From: Clostridiaceae bacterium
GTDB lineage: Bacteria; Bacillota; Clostridia; Lachnospirales; Lachnospiraceae
Assembly: GCA_910575795.1 (NCBI GenBank)
Contig: CAJTGE010000019.1
Location: 1 to 64,000, forward strand
Reading direction: 5' to 3'
Length of the DNA stretch: 64,000 bases
In this document: piece by piece, positions 18,020-26,928 of the stretch
Layout of the letters: the number at the start of each line of letters is the position of its first letter
Numbering within the stretch: position 1 is the stretch's first letter
Notes under the pieces: generated by a model
Databases searched by the model: none
What the model was told of the DNA's origin: nothing
What the model saw: only the letters and a program-made list of their open reading frames with translations
Translations under genes and position numbers: made by a program

Positions 18020-18676
18020 ATGCGTATTGAAGACAATGGGTTACAGAATTATCAGTCCATCCTGCGGATGCTCCAGAGCCTTAACGGAAAGAAGCGGACG
18101 GGCGCTGCCGATATTTTCGGGATTTTGGGATCCAAAGCGTCCCCGGGAAGTTCTTCTCCGGGTATGGTGGAGGTAGCGCCGGGATATTTCTGCAAGAATG
18201 ATCCCAGGATTATCGCCAACTTCCGGAAAAATTTTGATGAGGACGGGGATCTGTACAATTCCCATGGGATTGCCGGGATGGATATCACAGGAAAGGATCC
18301 TTCCGAATGGCATAAGATTGTGGAGGTGTCAGAGGAAGGAAGGCAGAGCATGTTCGACATGGTAAAGCGGGAATTCATCCAGGAAAAGGGCATTGCCAAT
18401 GGGGATACCACCCAGCGGAGCGAGGTTTTCGCCGCTTACCAGCGGAGCATCCCCAAGCAGGATCGCCTGACAGCCACCTGGACTCTGGGCCAGTATGAGC
18501 GGCAGTACAATAAAGCCATGTATGAGGCGGTGCGCGCCAGCAATCCGGGCTGGCAGCCGGGGATGGATTTTGACGAGAGCGTGCTGGACGGCATTACACG
18601 GGAATCCGTAGAGGCCCGAATCGTGCAGACAGGCAGCGACTCCCTGGGACTTTTGTCCATCGACTGCAGGGCTTAG
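18020..18676 (+). CDS. DUF3879-type protein, function unknown
   Basis: A 218-residue soluble protein with no signal peptide or membrane helix. A low-complexity Gly/Ser linker (about 32-48) separates a short N-terminal helix from the body. Its segments (APGYFCKNDP, MYEAVRASNPGWQPGMDFD, VLDGITRESVE) resemble the DUF3879 group found in gut Clostridia, where related proteins often occur as variable accessory genes. No function is known to me. AAAGGAG precedes the start; a nine-residue upstream extension lacks a site. It ends with a strong terminator repeat. Confidence 0.65.
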   Translation: MRIEDNGLQNYQSILRMLQSLNGKKRTGAADIFGILGSKASPGSSSPGMVEVAPGYFCKNDPRIIANFRKNFDEDGDLYNSHGIAGMDITGKDPSEWHKIVEVSEEGRQSMFDMVKREFIQEKGIANGDTTQRSEVFAAYQRSIPKQDRLTATWTLGQYERQYNKAMYEAVRASNPGWQPGMDFDESVLDGITRESVEARIVQTGSDSLGLLSIDCRA

Positions 18677-18690
18677 AACGTGTTCAGAAG

Positions 18691-18766
18691 GGCGCAAGGA
18701 GACAGCGTCCGATATAATCAGAAAGATAAAAGGCATATGCGGGGCGGGCACATGCCTTTTTCTTTT
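18691..18766 (+). repeat. Direct repeat with terminator hairpin, left copy
   Basis: A block of about 75 bases (GATATAATCAGAAAGA, then an AAAAGGCATATG / CATGCCTTTTT hairpin with T-run) is repeated in the same orientation at 21383-21456. It terminates the DUF3879 gene. From here to 19043 I see no gene; a -10-like TATAAT lies at about 18951. Confidence 0.75.
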
Positions 18767-19043
18767 GCGCTAAAAATCATTGATAAGCAGCCTGATTGGC
18801 GCGTGGCTGCTTTGCTAAAAACATCGTCAGCCGCATCGGTAAAGCTTTCCTCCGCAAGCAGCTTGTTCCATAACACATTTTCTTGAGAGATTTTATCCCT
18901 AAACAATCATAAAATATCCCACTTTATAGAATTTCGGATTTGGAACTGCTATAATGCCTATAAAATCATGATAATTTGAGGTTCTATGTCTTTGTTTTTG
19001 ATTCTGGGGATCTCAGAATTATTTTATCAGGAGGAACACATTT

Positions 19044-20141
19044 ATGAAAAAAAATATGAAGATTTCCGTATTTAGAAATCAGATATTTGTCCTGGCGGCC
19101 TGTATTCTGCTGTGCGGCGCCGCAGCCTGTAGCAGAGGGGACCGGCCTGCGGATGTGGAAAAAGAAACGGCAGAGGAAACAGAGAAAAAGCCAGCTTCTT
19201 TTGAAATTACAGATCTGGCAGGGACACCGTCAGATTATTCCAGAACAGAAAACTGGATGAAAATTCCGGAAATTACCCATGAAGTTGATACCATTTATCT
19301 TTATCCCACCAGCTATCTGGATGACTCGGAAAATGCAAAACCAATCTGTGATATTGATAATCAGCAGATGCGGGATAGAGCCAGGGCTATTTACGAGAAT
19401 CAGGGAACGGTCTATGAGGAATCTACCAATGTGTTTGCCCCGTTCTACCGGCAGAGTAATATTTATCATGTTGCAGATTTAAGCCAGGGAGAACTGGAAG
19501 AATATCAAGAATTGGAACAGCGCACAGACATATATGCCGCTTTGGATTATTATTTTGAACATTATAACGAAGGCAGACCTTTTATTCTTGCAGGGCACTC
19601 TCAGGGTTCCATAATGACAAAAATTGTCCTTGGAGAATATATGCAGGCGCATCCGGAATATTATGAGCGTATGGTTGCGGCATATCCCATCGGATTTTCC
19701 ATTACCGAAACGTTTCTGGAAGAACATCCGTATCTAAAATTTGCTGAATGTGCTGACGATACGGGTGTAATTGTATCCTGGAATACGGAAGGAGCGGGAA
19801 ACAAAGGACAGTATAATCTGGTTGTGGAACCGGGAGCCATCCGTATAAACCCCATTAACTGGAAGCGGGACGATACCTGCGCCGGATTTGAGGAAAATCT
19901 GGGAAGCCGTATTCTGAACAAAGAGACAGGAGAATATGAAATCATACATGGAATTGCAGACGCGCAGGTGGATACGGAGCGAGGCGTAATTATCTGCACA
20001 GCAAAGAATGTGGAGTATGCCCCGGCAGATTTATTCGGACCGGAAAGTCTGCACGCCCATGATTATGACTTTTATTATGAAAATCTGCGGGAAAATGTAA
20101 AAACAAGAGTGGAGGCATATCTGAAACAGAACCTTGACTGA
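19044..20141 (+). CDS. DUF3089 alpha/beta-hydrolase lipoprotein
   Basis: A 365-residue secreted lipoprotein. A signal peptide ends in a lipobox-like AAAC (Cys about 29), followed by an acidic linker. The body matches DUF3089: TIYLYPTSYLD, NVFAPFYRQSNIYHV, and a nucleophile elbow GHSQGS near residue 185, then ending with NPINWKRDD-type and HAHDYDFYYENL blocks. The fold implies esterase or related hydrolase activity outside the membrane; the substrate is unknown. AGGAGG precedes the start. Base composition is lower in GC than the neighbouring core genes. Confidence 0.88.
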   Translation: MKKNMKISVFRNQIFVLAACILLCGAAACSRGDRPADVEKETAEETEKKPASFEITDLAGTPSDYSRTENWMKIPEITHEVDTIYLYPTSYLDDSENAKPICDIDNQQMRDRARAIYENQGTVYEESTNVFAPFYRQSNIYHVADLSQGELEEYQELEQRTDIYAALDYYFEHYNEGRPFILAGHSQGSIMTKIVLGEYMQAHPEYYERMVAAYPIGFSITETFLEEHPYLKFAECADDTGVIVSWNTEGAGNKGQYNLVVEPGAIRINPINWKRDDTCAGFEENLGSRILNKETGEYEIIHGIADAQVDTERGVIICTAKNVEYAPADLFGPESLHAHDYDFYYENLRENVKTRVEAYLKQNLD

Positions 20142-20643
20142 TCCCGGAACACGACACATTCAGCATACTGCGGTGACGGTTATTATTGGGCAGCCACAAA
20201 GACAGGTGTGGTCAGGGCAATCTCCAAAAATGTATTCGTTAAAGCAGGGCTTATAAGCTGTCCTGGTTATTATAATGAGCGTCGTGCTTTGAAGTTGTAT
20301 CATTTCCACAATTAAGGATATGGAGCCTGGATAAACATCTGCAGGGATATGATGAAGTTGTGCAGAATAAGGACAGGAGAAATAAACAGAGGGATCGGAG
20401 GAGTTATAGCATAGGAGATTGTCAGTTACATACGGAGTATATTTTACAGGATTTGCCTTGCCGGGCTGGCGGTAGTTTTCAGATTATAACGATAAAAATG
20501 CCTTATATAAAATTGTTAAAATCAGATATCAACAAATTGTATATGCTGTACATTTTAATGATAATGTGATTTGTGATGATAAATTATGTAAAGCGTCGCT
20601 AACTTGTAAACTACCGCCAGGAAAAGAAAAAGGTAAGGGGGAC
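20142..20643. other. Non-coding AT-rich spacer
   Basis: About 500 bases between the DUF3089 gene and the convergent AT-rich gene. Short open frames exist but none has a good ribosome site or recognisable product. It may hold decayed sequence. Confidence 0.5.
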
Positions 20644-21327
20644 TTAGTTCATATCGCTTTCTTTGTTTTTCTCTACAATCATTTTTTCAAGAATTTTTAT
20701 GTAATCATTATAAAAATCCGTTTCTCTATTATCTGTGTCTAATTGCTTAGTATAGTGAAATAGTGCTAAGATTATATATAGACACACAATAATACTAAAT
20801 AAAAAAATTACATTTGATGTTTGAGAATATGTATCTACTAATTCTTGGAGGTTTTTTGCTTTTTCTCTTATTTCAATAACTTTTTCTGTTGAAGAAATTT
20901 CTCCATCGTTATCAAGAAAGGTTTTCGCTGTTGAAGATTCTTCTGTTAAAGAAAAATTTTGAATTTGTATTTGTTCGGTAAAGACATCATGGATGGCCTG
21001 TTTAATATTAGTATAGTTTTGTTGTAATGTAATAAATAAAGTCAATAATAAACCAATAAATGGAATTATAATTGCTATATAAAGCTGATAATTGGAAATT
21101 CTTTCTTTTCTATATGTAATTTGTCTGGCCTTTTTATTTAAATAAGCTATAAAATTTATGAGAGAATTAGAGGATACATTTTTATATTTTTCTGAAATAT
21201 AATCATTCCACTCACAGTAATTTTTATAATACTTAGAGGCAGAACCTATACTTTTATACTTTTTATATTCCTCTTTTTTGTTAAAATTATAATCATCTTT
21301 TTTCTTGTTTTTTTGGCTATTTTTCAT
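20644..21327 (-). CDS. AT-rich membrane protein with two helices, unknown function
   Basis: A 227-residue protein, Lys/Asn-rich, with two hydrophobic helices (around LYIAIIIPFIGLLLTLFI near residue 88 and NVIFLFSIIVCLYIILALF near 180) and a charged loop between them. The N-terminal 70 residues are strongly basic and cytoplasmic in character. No family is recognised. The very low GC contrasts sharply with all neighbours, so recent transfer is likely. It lies between two direct terminator repeats. Similar two-helix proteins accompany defence or toxin genes, but nothing here proves that. Confidence 0.6.
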   Translation of the reverse strand: MKNSQKNKKKDDYNFNKKEEYKKYKSIGSASKYYKNYCEWNDYISEKYKNVSSNSLINFIAYLNKKARQITYRKERISNYQLYIAIIIPFIGLLLTLFITLQQNYTNIKQAIHDVFTEQIQIQNFSLTEESSTAKTFLDNDGEISSTEKVIEIREKAKNLQELVDTYSQTSNVIFLFSIIVCLYIILALFHYTKQLDTDNRETDFYNDYIKILEKMIVEKNKESDMN

Positions 21328-21382
21328 TAATATAGTTCCCCTTTTATTTTTCTAAATATAGTTATACTATAATTGAGCTAAA

Positions 21383-21456
21383 GGCGCATGAGACGGCGTC
21401 TGATATAATCAGAAAGACAAAAGGCCTATGCTGGGGACATATGCCTTTTTCTTTTA
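21383..21456 (+). repeat. Direct repeat with terminator hairpin, right copy
   Basis: The second copy of 18691-18766, in the same orientation, again with GATATAATCAGAAAGA and a CCTATG/CATATG hairpin next to CCTTTTTCTTTT. It lies at the 3' end of the Uma2 gene and could end its transcript on the - strand. Confidence 0.75.
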
Positions 21457-21457
21457 A

Positions 21458-22018
21458 CTATAAATTCAGCCGATCAGCTATATCGGAAAAATGGATTAAC
21501 AGATCGTCATAGATACCGGCCTTTACAGAGTCAGCAAAGGTATAATCTCCGGTATTCTCCGATTGGAAGTTATAAACAAGGATGCGGTTCTTCTCCGGAT
21601 CAACAATCCAGTATTCGCGGACGCCCGCGGTACGGTATTTAAACAATTTCGTATAATAGTCCATCCGCCGGCTGCCTGGCGATACAATTTCAATAATCCA
21701 GTCCGGAGCGCCCAGGCATCCATTGTCGGTGAGCTTATCAGGGTCGCATATAACGGAGATATCCGGCTCGACATAGTTGATATCATCTTTATTCAAAAAT
21801 ACTGCAAATGGGGCTATATCAACTTCACAGACTCCCTTATTCCGATTCAAATATTCCCGGATGACGGCAAAAAGTTCTCCAACCAGACGCTGATGCCTTC
21901 TTCCAGGCGGCGCCATATAGTAAATCCGGCCGTCAATCAGTTCGGCCCTGCTGCCCTCTGGCAAACGATATATATCATCAATGGTATAGGCCCTTTCCTG
22001 TGCGGATGCTGGCGGCAT
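21458..22018 (-). CDS. Uma2-family (DUF820) putative nuclease
   Basis: A 186-residue PD-(D/E)XK-fold protein. Family features are ELIDGRIYYMAPP near the N-terminus, a central VEPDISVI, and APDWIIEIVSPGSRRMDYYTKLFKYRTAGVREYW, with acidic and Lys residues in place for a nuclease site. Uma2 proteins are common and multi-copy; the true role is unsettled, and proposals include restriction-like activity or a transposon remnant. A strong - strand promoter lies 200 bases upstream, inside the inverted-repeat segment. Confidence 0.85.
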   Translation of the reverse strand: MPPASAQERAYTIDDIYRLPEGSRAELIDGRIYYMAPPGRRHQRLVGELFAVIREYLNRNKGVCEVDIAPFAVFLNKDDINYVEPDISVICDPDKLTDNGCLGAPDWIIEIVSPGSRRMDYYTKLFKYRTAGVREYWIVDPEKNRILVYNFQSENTGDYTFADSVKAGIYDDLLIHFSDIADRLNL

Positions 22019-22187
22019 ATGATCACGCTCCTTTTTGGTTATGGTATTCGGTCAGGAACTGTTAAAAATTAAGATGTTACGTATACTATCATAAAGCAAT
22101 ACGCTGATAAAATCAATGGAATAGTTGCTGTTAATATTACAGGCTGCATATGAGAGCTGATTGAGAGAAATGGGTATAATATGGGAA

Positions 22188-22219
22188 ATTTCGTAGAATA
22201 CATAATTCTACGAAATCCA
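22188..22219. repeat. 32-bp inverted repeat, left (itself a palindrome)
   Basis: ATTTCGTAGAAT (22188-22199), five-base centre ACATA, ATTCTACGAAAT (22205-22216), then CCA. The whole 32 bases recur as an exact inverted copy at 22365-22396. Each half-site is 12 bases, as in tyrosine-recombinase sites or repressor operators. Confidence 0.9.
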
Positions 22220-22224
22220 CCTTC

Positions 22225-22253
22225 ATTATACAACCATTTATGTATTATTACAA
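22225..22253 (-). promoter_or_regulatory. Strong promoter inside the inverted-repeat segment, pointing left
   Basis: On the - strand TTGTAA (22253-22248) and a perfect TATAAT (22230-22225) are 17 bases apart. Transcription would start at about 22218, at the edge of the left inverted repeat, towards the Uma2 gene and away from the pilus cluster. Confidence 0.7.
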
Positions 22254-22364
22254 CCACAAATCATACTGAATATTCTATTATTTTCCATTTTTTTTCTAAT
22301 ATTTTCGCGAATTATACACTGATATAAAAACAATATCATCGTTTTATTCCTTCCTAAACTGCCC

Positions 22365-22396
22365 TGGATTTCGTAGAATTATGTATTCTACGAAAT
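22365..22396. repeat. 32-bp inverted repeat, right
   Basis: The exact reverse complement of 22188-22219, ending 39 bases before the tadZ start. The enclosed 145 bases are AT-rich and carry no gene. Confidence 0.9.
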
Positions 22397-22435
22397 CTGC
22401 GAAATTTGAAATTTTGTTACAATACAGGAGGCTGT

Positions 22436-23500
22436 ATGCAGATTCGATTGGTTATTGGGGATCGGGATCAGAGGTATTTGGACAACCTCGTCCGGTATTT
22501 GGAAATGAACCATATGGATACGCTGGAGATTGTTTCCTTTTCCAGATTGGAGCTTTTCCGGGAATACGTTGCGTCAGGAACGGCGGATGTGATACTGGCA
22601 GACGAGGGATTTGGCGTTGACGCAAAGGAACTGGGGAAATATGGAAAAGCCGGCTATTTATGCGGAGGCGCGCCGGATACGAAACAAGATGGCGCGCGCC
22701 GGATCGCAAAGTTTAAAAAACCGGATTTGATTTATAAGGATATTTTGGATCTTTATGCGGAAGGCGGGAGCCGGAGGACATTTCGGGCCGGAAACAGAGG
22801 ATCGGGAAAACTTACGCTGGTGACCGGGTGTGCCGGGGGCACGGGCGCGTCAACCTTTGCGGCTGCCCTGGCGAGGAAATATGCCTTTTGCGGAAAAAAG
22901 ACGCTGTATCTGAATCTGGAATTGACGGGAAACAGCGCTGACTTTTTTTCAGGAAACGGGAACTATCGGTTTGAGGATGTCATTTTTGCGCTCAAGAGCC
23001 AGCGCGCGGACGTGCTGCTCAAGATGGAAAGCGCGGTCCGCACAGACCGGAGCGGGGTATATTTTTTTGAGCCGTGCAGTACGGCGATGTATATGCTGGA
23101 GCTGACGCAGGATGATATTTTAAAGATATTGGATGAGCTCACAAAGGGCGTAGGCTATGAGGAAATCGTTGTGGATATGGATTTCCGGCTGTCCGGGGAT
23201 GCGGTGGAAATTCTGGCCAGGATGGATCAGATTATTCTGGTGCAGGACGGAGGAGAGACCTCAAACAGTAAATTTTTAAGGACAATGGAGGCTCTGAAAA
23301 TCCTGGAGAAGCAGGGAAGAACAGATGTGACAGGAAATATGTTTCTTTTATATAACCGGTTTAGCAGCAGCAAATCCAGCAGCGAGATACCGGGCCTTAC
23401 AATCCCGGTTTTGGGAAAGATTCCGCCGATCAAGTATGCGCTGACCCGGGAGATCGTGGAGTATATGACAGGTCTGCCGAATATTTTTGACAGGCTGTGA
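22436..23500 (+). CDS. TadZ/CpaE-like pilus localisation ATPase
   Basis: A 354-residue protein opening the pilus cluster. Residues 1-110 resemble a receiver-like domain (RLVIGDRDQRYLDNLVRYLEM), followed by a ParA/MinD-type ATPase with a deviant Walker A (GCAGGTGAST near residue 131) and a VVDMDFRL strand. TadZ/CpaE proteins position the Tad machinery at the membrane. The start at 22436 has GGAGG at ideal distance; an in-frame upstream ATG reaches back towards the right inverted repeat and is less likely. The stop overlaps the beginning of the next open frame. Confidence 0.85.
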   Translation: MQIRLVIGDRDQRYLDNLVRYLEMNHMDTLEIVSFSRLELFREYVASGTADVILADEGFGVDAKELGKYGKAGYLCGGAPDTKQDGARRIAKFKKPDLIYKDILDLYAEGGSRRTFRAGNRGSGKLTLVTGCAGGTGASTFAAALARKYAFCGKKTLYLNLELTGNSADFFSGNGNYRFEDVIFALKSQRADVLLKMESAVRTDRSGVYFFEPCSTAMYMLELTQDDILKILDELTKGVGYEEIVVDMDFRLSGDAVEILARMDQIILVQDGGETSNSKFLRTMEALKILEKQGRTDVTGNMFLLYNRFSSSKSSSEIPGLTIPVLGKIPPIKYALTREIVEYMTGLPNIFDRL

Positions 23501-23517
23501 TACAAAGGGGGACGGGG

Positions 23518-24759
23518 ATGAACGAAGAAGAGATAAAGGAGCTGGCGCAGCGAATCCACTATTACATAACGGATCATTTGCCGCTTACTTCCATGAGCGA
23601 TGAGGAGCTGGAAGCGCAGATTCAGCAGATCGTAAACGCAAGATGCGCTGAATATGGATTCGTGTCTCTGGAACAGCGAGTCAGTCTTTGCGAGCAGGTG
23701 TTCAGCGCGATCCGCGGCTTTGGGATTCTGGATTTGATCATGAAGGATGATTCGATCACGGAGATCATGATCAACGGGCCGAAGGATATTTTTATTGAAA
23801 AAAAGGGAAAGATTGAACGGCTGACAGAGGAATTTGAGGATGAGCGGAGGCTGGAGGACATTGTCCAGAAGATTGTGGGGCGGGCAGGGCGCGAGGTGAA
23901 TCAGGCGAATCCGATTGTGGACACCCGTCTGCCGGACGGTTCCCGCGTGAATGTGGTTCTGCCGCCGATCTCTATGAGAGGGGCGATTGTCACCATCCGT
24001 AAATTTTCCAAGACGCCGATGACGGTGGAACAGCTTTTGAAATTTAAGTCGATCACGCCGGAGGTCGCCCATGTGCTGGAAATCCTGGTTAAGGCGAAAT
24101 ATAACATTTTTATCTGCGGCGGGACAGGCTCAGGTAAAACAACGTTTTTAAACGCCATGTCGAACTTCATCCCAAGGGATGAGCGGGTGATTACGATCGA
24201 GGACTCGGCGGAGCTGCAGATTGTGGGGATTGACAATCTGGTCAGCCTTGAGACGAGGAACGCGAATGCCTCCGGAAGCGGGGAAATCACCATCCGCGAT
24301 CTGATTAAATCCTCTCTGCGTATGCGTCCGGAGCGGATCGTGGTTGGAGAGGTCCGCGGCGGGGAGGCGCTGGACATGCTGCAGGCCATGAATACAGGCC
24401 ATGACGGCTCGTTAAGCACCGGACATGCGAATTCCACCAGGGATATGTTGAGCCGTCTGGAAACGATGGTGCTGCAGGGGGCGGCCGGACTGCCTCTGGA
24501 GGCCATCCGCCAGCAGATCGCTTCTGCACTGGATGTGATCATACATCTTTCGCGTCTGCGGGACAAGTCGAGAAGAACGATGGAGATTACGGAGGTGTGC
24601 GGATATCAGGACGGCGAGATTCTTTTAAATCCCCTGTATGTCTTTGAGGAGGATGAAAACAGTTCACTGACCAGGGTGTCCGGCAGCTTAAAAAGGACGC
24701 GAAATAAGCTGCAGCATGATATGAAACTGAAAATAATGGGATTTTACGAAGAGATATAA
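23518..24759 (+). CDS. cpaF: CpaF/TadA-type secretion ATPase
   Basis: A 413-residue cytoplasmic hexameric ATPase of the GspE/VirB11 group that powers Tad pilus assembly. An N-terminal helical region is followed by a NTD2-like fold (IMINGPKDIFIEKKG) and the ATPase core: Walker A GGTGSGKTT near residue 201, the Asp box (VITIEDSAELQI), Walker B RIVVGEVRGGE, and the His box (GHDGSLSTGHANS). All motifs are intact. The start at 23518 follows AGGGGGACGGGG. Spacing to tadZ is 17 bases. Confidence 0.95.
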   Translation: MNEEEIKELAQRIHYYITDHLPLTSMSDEELEAQIQQIVNARCAEYGFVSLEQRVSLCEQVFSAIRGFGILDLIMKDDSITEIMINGPKDIFIEKKGKIERLTEEFEDERRLEDIVQKIVGRAGREVNQANPIVDTRLPDGSRVNVVLPPISMRGAIVTIRKFSKTPMTVEQLLKFKSITPEVAHVLEILVKAKYNIFICGGTGSGKTTFLNAMSNFIPRDERVITIEDSAELQIVGIDNLVSLETRNANASGSGEITIRDLIKSSLRMRPERIVVGEVRGGEALDMLQAMNTGHDGSLSTGHANSTRDMLSRLETMVLQGAAGLPLEAIRQQIASALDVIIHLSRLRDKSRRTMEITEVCGYQDGEILLNPLYVFEEDENSSLTRVSGSLKRTRNKLQHDMKLKIMGFYEEI

Positions 24760-24768
24760 GGGTTTAAG

Positions 24769-25617
24769 ATGTTTGGAAGGAAAAAGCCGGCGCAGGCCGG
24801 GCAGGAGCCAAAGAAGGAGAAAAAGGGAAAGGTAGAACGGCAGAAGGAGGCGGTTACACCCATCCCGGGCATCATGGGCATGGGGGATGATTACCACATC
24901 TATACCATGACGCTGGCGGATCGGCTGGCCGCAGCCGGGCTGGGGGCGGCTGTGGGAATTGCGGTGGGGTATGTATTTTTTAACCACTGGCTGACGACGC
25001 TGATACTCACGGCTGCAGCCGGGATCGGTTTGCAGAAGCCGTTCGGGGAGTATCTGAAACGAAAACGTTTAAAAAAGCTGCTGCTGGAGTTTAAGGATCT
25101 GCTGGAGACACTGACAGCCTCCTATTCGGCCGGACAGACGACGGCAAGGGCGTTTGAGGACGCCCTGCATGAGATGAGCGAGCTGTACGGCGAGGGCGCG
25201 GATATTGTGCAGGAGCTTAAGATGATCCATGCGGGCCTGCAGCACAACTACAATATCGAAGATTTACTTTTGAACTTCGCGGCGCGCAGCGGGCTGGATG
25301 ATGTGGACAGCTTTGCGAATGTATTCGAGGTTTGCAACCGGAAGGGCGGGAATCTGAAACAGATTGTGGGCGAGACGCGCAGTGTGATTAACGATAAGAT
25401 TGAGATCGAGATGGAGATTCAGACTATGGTGGCAGCCAGCCGGAATGAGCTGAATATTATGATGGTTATGCCGCTTCTTATCATGTTTACCATGCGGGGT
25501 CTGGGCGACAGCATGACAGGGAACAGCGTGATGAATGTGATTGTGAAGCTCATTGCCCTGGGGATATTCGCAGGGGCCTATGCGCTGGGGTCGAAGCTGG
25601 TGGATATTAAGCTTTAG
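24769..25617 (+). CDS. tadB: TadB-like pilus membrane platform protein
   Basis: A 282-residue inner-membrane GspF/TadB-type protein. A basic Lys-rich N-terminus (about 1-40) is followed by two hydrophobic helices (about 52-85), a cytoplasmic helical domain with FKDLLETLTASYSAGQTTARAFEDA, and C-terminal helices (about 225-280). TadB and TadC form the platform on which the CpaF ATPase acts. The gap to cpaF is 9 bases and to tadC 5 bases. Confidence 0.9.
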   Translation: MFGRKKPAQAGQEPKKEKKGKVERQKEAVTPIPGIMGMGDDYHIYTMTLADRLAAAGLGAAVGIAVGYVFFNHWLTTLILTAAAGIGLQKPFGEYLKRKRLKKLLLEFKDLLETLTASYSAGQTTARAFEDALHEMSELYGEGADIVQELKMIHAGLQHNYNIEDLLLNFAARSGLDDVDSFANVFEVCNRKGGNLKQIVGETRSVINDKIEIEMEIQTMVAASRNELNIMMVMPLLIMFTMRGLGDSMTGNSVMNVIVKLIALGIFAGAYALGSKLVDIKL

Positions 25618-25622
25618 GGGGG

Positions 25623-26498
25623 ATGAGGATGATTAACTGGTTTCAGTTGGGAATGATGCTCTGTGCAACGCCCCTGACGTTGTTTTGGCTGTTTTTGTAT
25701 ATCAAATATCAGAATGCGTTCCACGCGTATCTGGATCCGCTTTCGCCAAAGGAATACAGGATGCCGGAATTGTTTTTTATCGGCATGGGGTTTATGGATC
25801 AGACGCATTATAACCTGCACAGCCAAAAGGGGCGCGCCCGGATAAAAGAGATCTCAGAGGTGAAGGGAAAGAAGTATGCGCAGTATTATTACTATGTGAT
25901 CAAAGGGGCAACGTTTACGTATCTGTTGACCTTCCTGCCTGTCGCGCTGGTGCTGGGGGCTTTGGCGGATAATCCGATGATCTGTCTGATTGGGATATGC
26001 GTGGCCATACTGCTGGTACGGTATCTGGAAAAAGATATTAATGACAAGCTGGAGGAGCGCAGGGAGGAACTGCTTTTGGATCTTCCGCAGGCGCTGTCCA
26101 AGATGGCGCTGCTGATTAATTCCGGCATGGTGATGCGGGAGGCCTGGACGAAGGTTTCACAGACCGGCGAGAGGGCGCTTTATCAGGAGATGCGGATCGC
26201 GTCCGGCGAGATGGCAAACGGGGCGTCGGATCTGGAGGCGTTCCGGAATTTTGCGGATCGGTGCTCGGTGCGGGCGATCCGCAAGGTGACGTCTACGCTG
26301 GTTCAGAATCTGCAAAAAGGGAACCGGGAGCTGGCGTATTTCCTGGAGGAGATGTCCAGGGAGATGTGGGAGGAAAAGAAAAATATGGTGCGGCAGAAGG
26401 GAGAGACGGCGGGGACGAAGCTGTTGATTCCGATTGCGATGATTTTTATTGGGATATTGGTTTTGATTATTGTGCCGATTTTTATGAATGGGTTTTAG
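25623..26498 (+). CDS. tadC: TadC-like pilus membrane platform protein
   Basis: A 291-residue partner of TadB. An N-terminal hydrophobic helix (residues about 7-25), two helices near 95-135, a T2SSF domain (LLLDLPQALSKMALLINSGMVMREAW, then GASDLEAFRNFADRCSV) and a C-terminal hydrophobic helix ending FIGILVLIIVPIFMNGF. This matches TadC. GGGGGGATG precedes the start; 25629 is an alternative in-frame ATG. Confidence 0.9.
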   Translation: MRMINWFQLGMMLCATPLTLFWLFLYIKYQNAFHAYLDPLSPKEYRMPELFFIGMGFMDQTHYNLHSQKGRARIKEISEVKGKKYAQYYYYVIKGATFTYLLTFLPVALVLGALADNPMICLIGICVAILLVRYLEKDINDKLEERREELLLDLPQALSKMALLINSGMVMREAWTKVSQTGERALYQEMRIASGEMANGASDLEAFRNFADRCSVRAIRKVTSTLVQNLQKGNRELAYFLEEMSREMWEEKKNMVRQKGETAGTKLLIPIAMIFIGILVLIIVPIFMNGF

Positions 26499-26593
26499 AG
26501 GGCGGTTAAGGAATTAGATGACAGTGATTGGAAAAGCAGGTGGGAGCTGCCTGCTTTACAATAAAAATTTACTTTTTAAGGAGGAAAATCAGG

Positions 26594-26812
26594 ATGTTTG
26601 GAAAGGTAGATACCATGTACTTAGATGCAAAGATACGGTGGGAGCAGTTTGCGGATCGGCTGCTGCATGAGGAAAAGGGAGCGTCTGATATCGTGGCGAT
26701 TATGGTAGTAATAGTTATTTTGCTGGCGGTTGCAGTGGTTTTTAAAGGACAATTAGAAGGATTAGTTTCGGCTGTATTTGGAAAAGCAACGGATTGGGTT
26801 AACTCTAACTAA
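26594..26812 (+). CDS. Flp-type pilin (structural subunit candidate)
   Basis: A 72-residue small prepilin-like protein. A charged 30-residue N-terminus with HEEKGASD leads into one hydrophobic helix (IVAIMVVIVILLAVAVVF), then an amphipathic tail. The EKGASDI segment looks like the Gly-X4-Glu-type processing region used by prepilin peptidases, with cleavage possibly after Gly. It is the best candidate for the major pilin. TAAGGAGG precedes the start. Its position between tadC and TadE-like genes fits. The residues preceding Gly are unusually long for a Flp leader. Confidence 0.8.
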   Translation: MFGKVDTMYLDAKIRWEQFADRLLHEEKGASDIVAIMVVIVILLAVAVVFKGQLEGLVSAVFGKATDWVNSN

Positions 26813-26928
26813 GAGTTATAGTAAAGGAATTTTTTTTTAGGATAAACTGGTAAAATTTACCACATAATTGAAACTGTTTTGCAAAAAGCGCCGGCTTTCC
26901 GGCCAGGATGATATGTGATAGGAGAGGC
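26813..26928 (+). promoter_or_regulatory. Hairpin-rich gap after the pilin gene
   Basis: A TAACTCT/AGAGTTA stem at the pilin stop codon, a run of nine T, a TGGTAA/TTACCA palindrome and a GCCGG/CCGGC stem. A partial attenuator or stability element that would leave more pilin mRNA than downstream mRNA. Confidence 0.4.

Noticed and set aside
18718..18906. Open frame of 62 residues on the - strand
   Set aside because: Its C-terminal part is the terminator repeat and no ribosome site is evident; at most a remnant.
20360..20569. Open frame of 69 residues
   Set aside because: No good ribosome site and no recognisable protein; AT-rich spacer.
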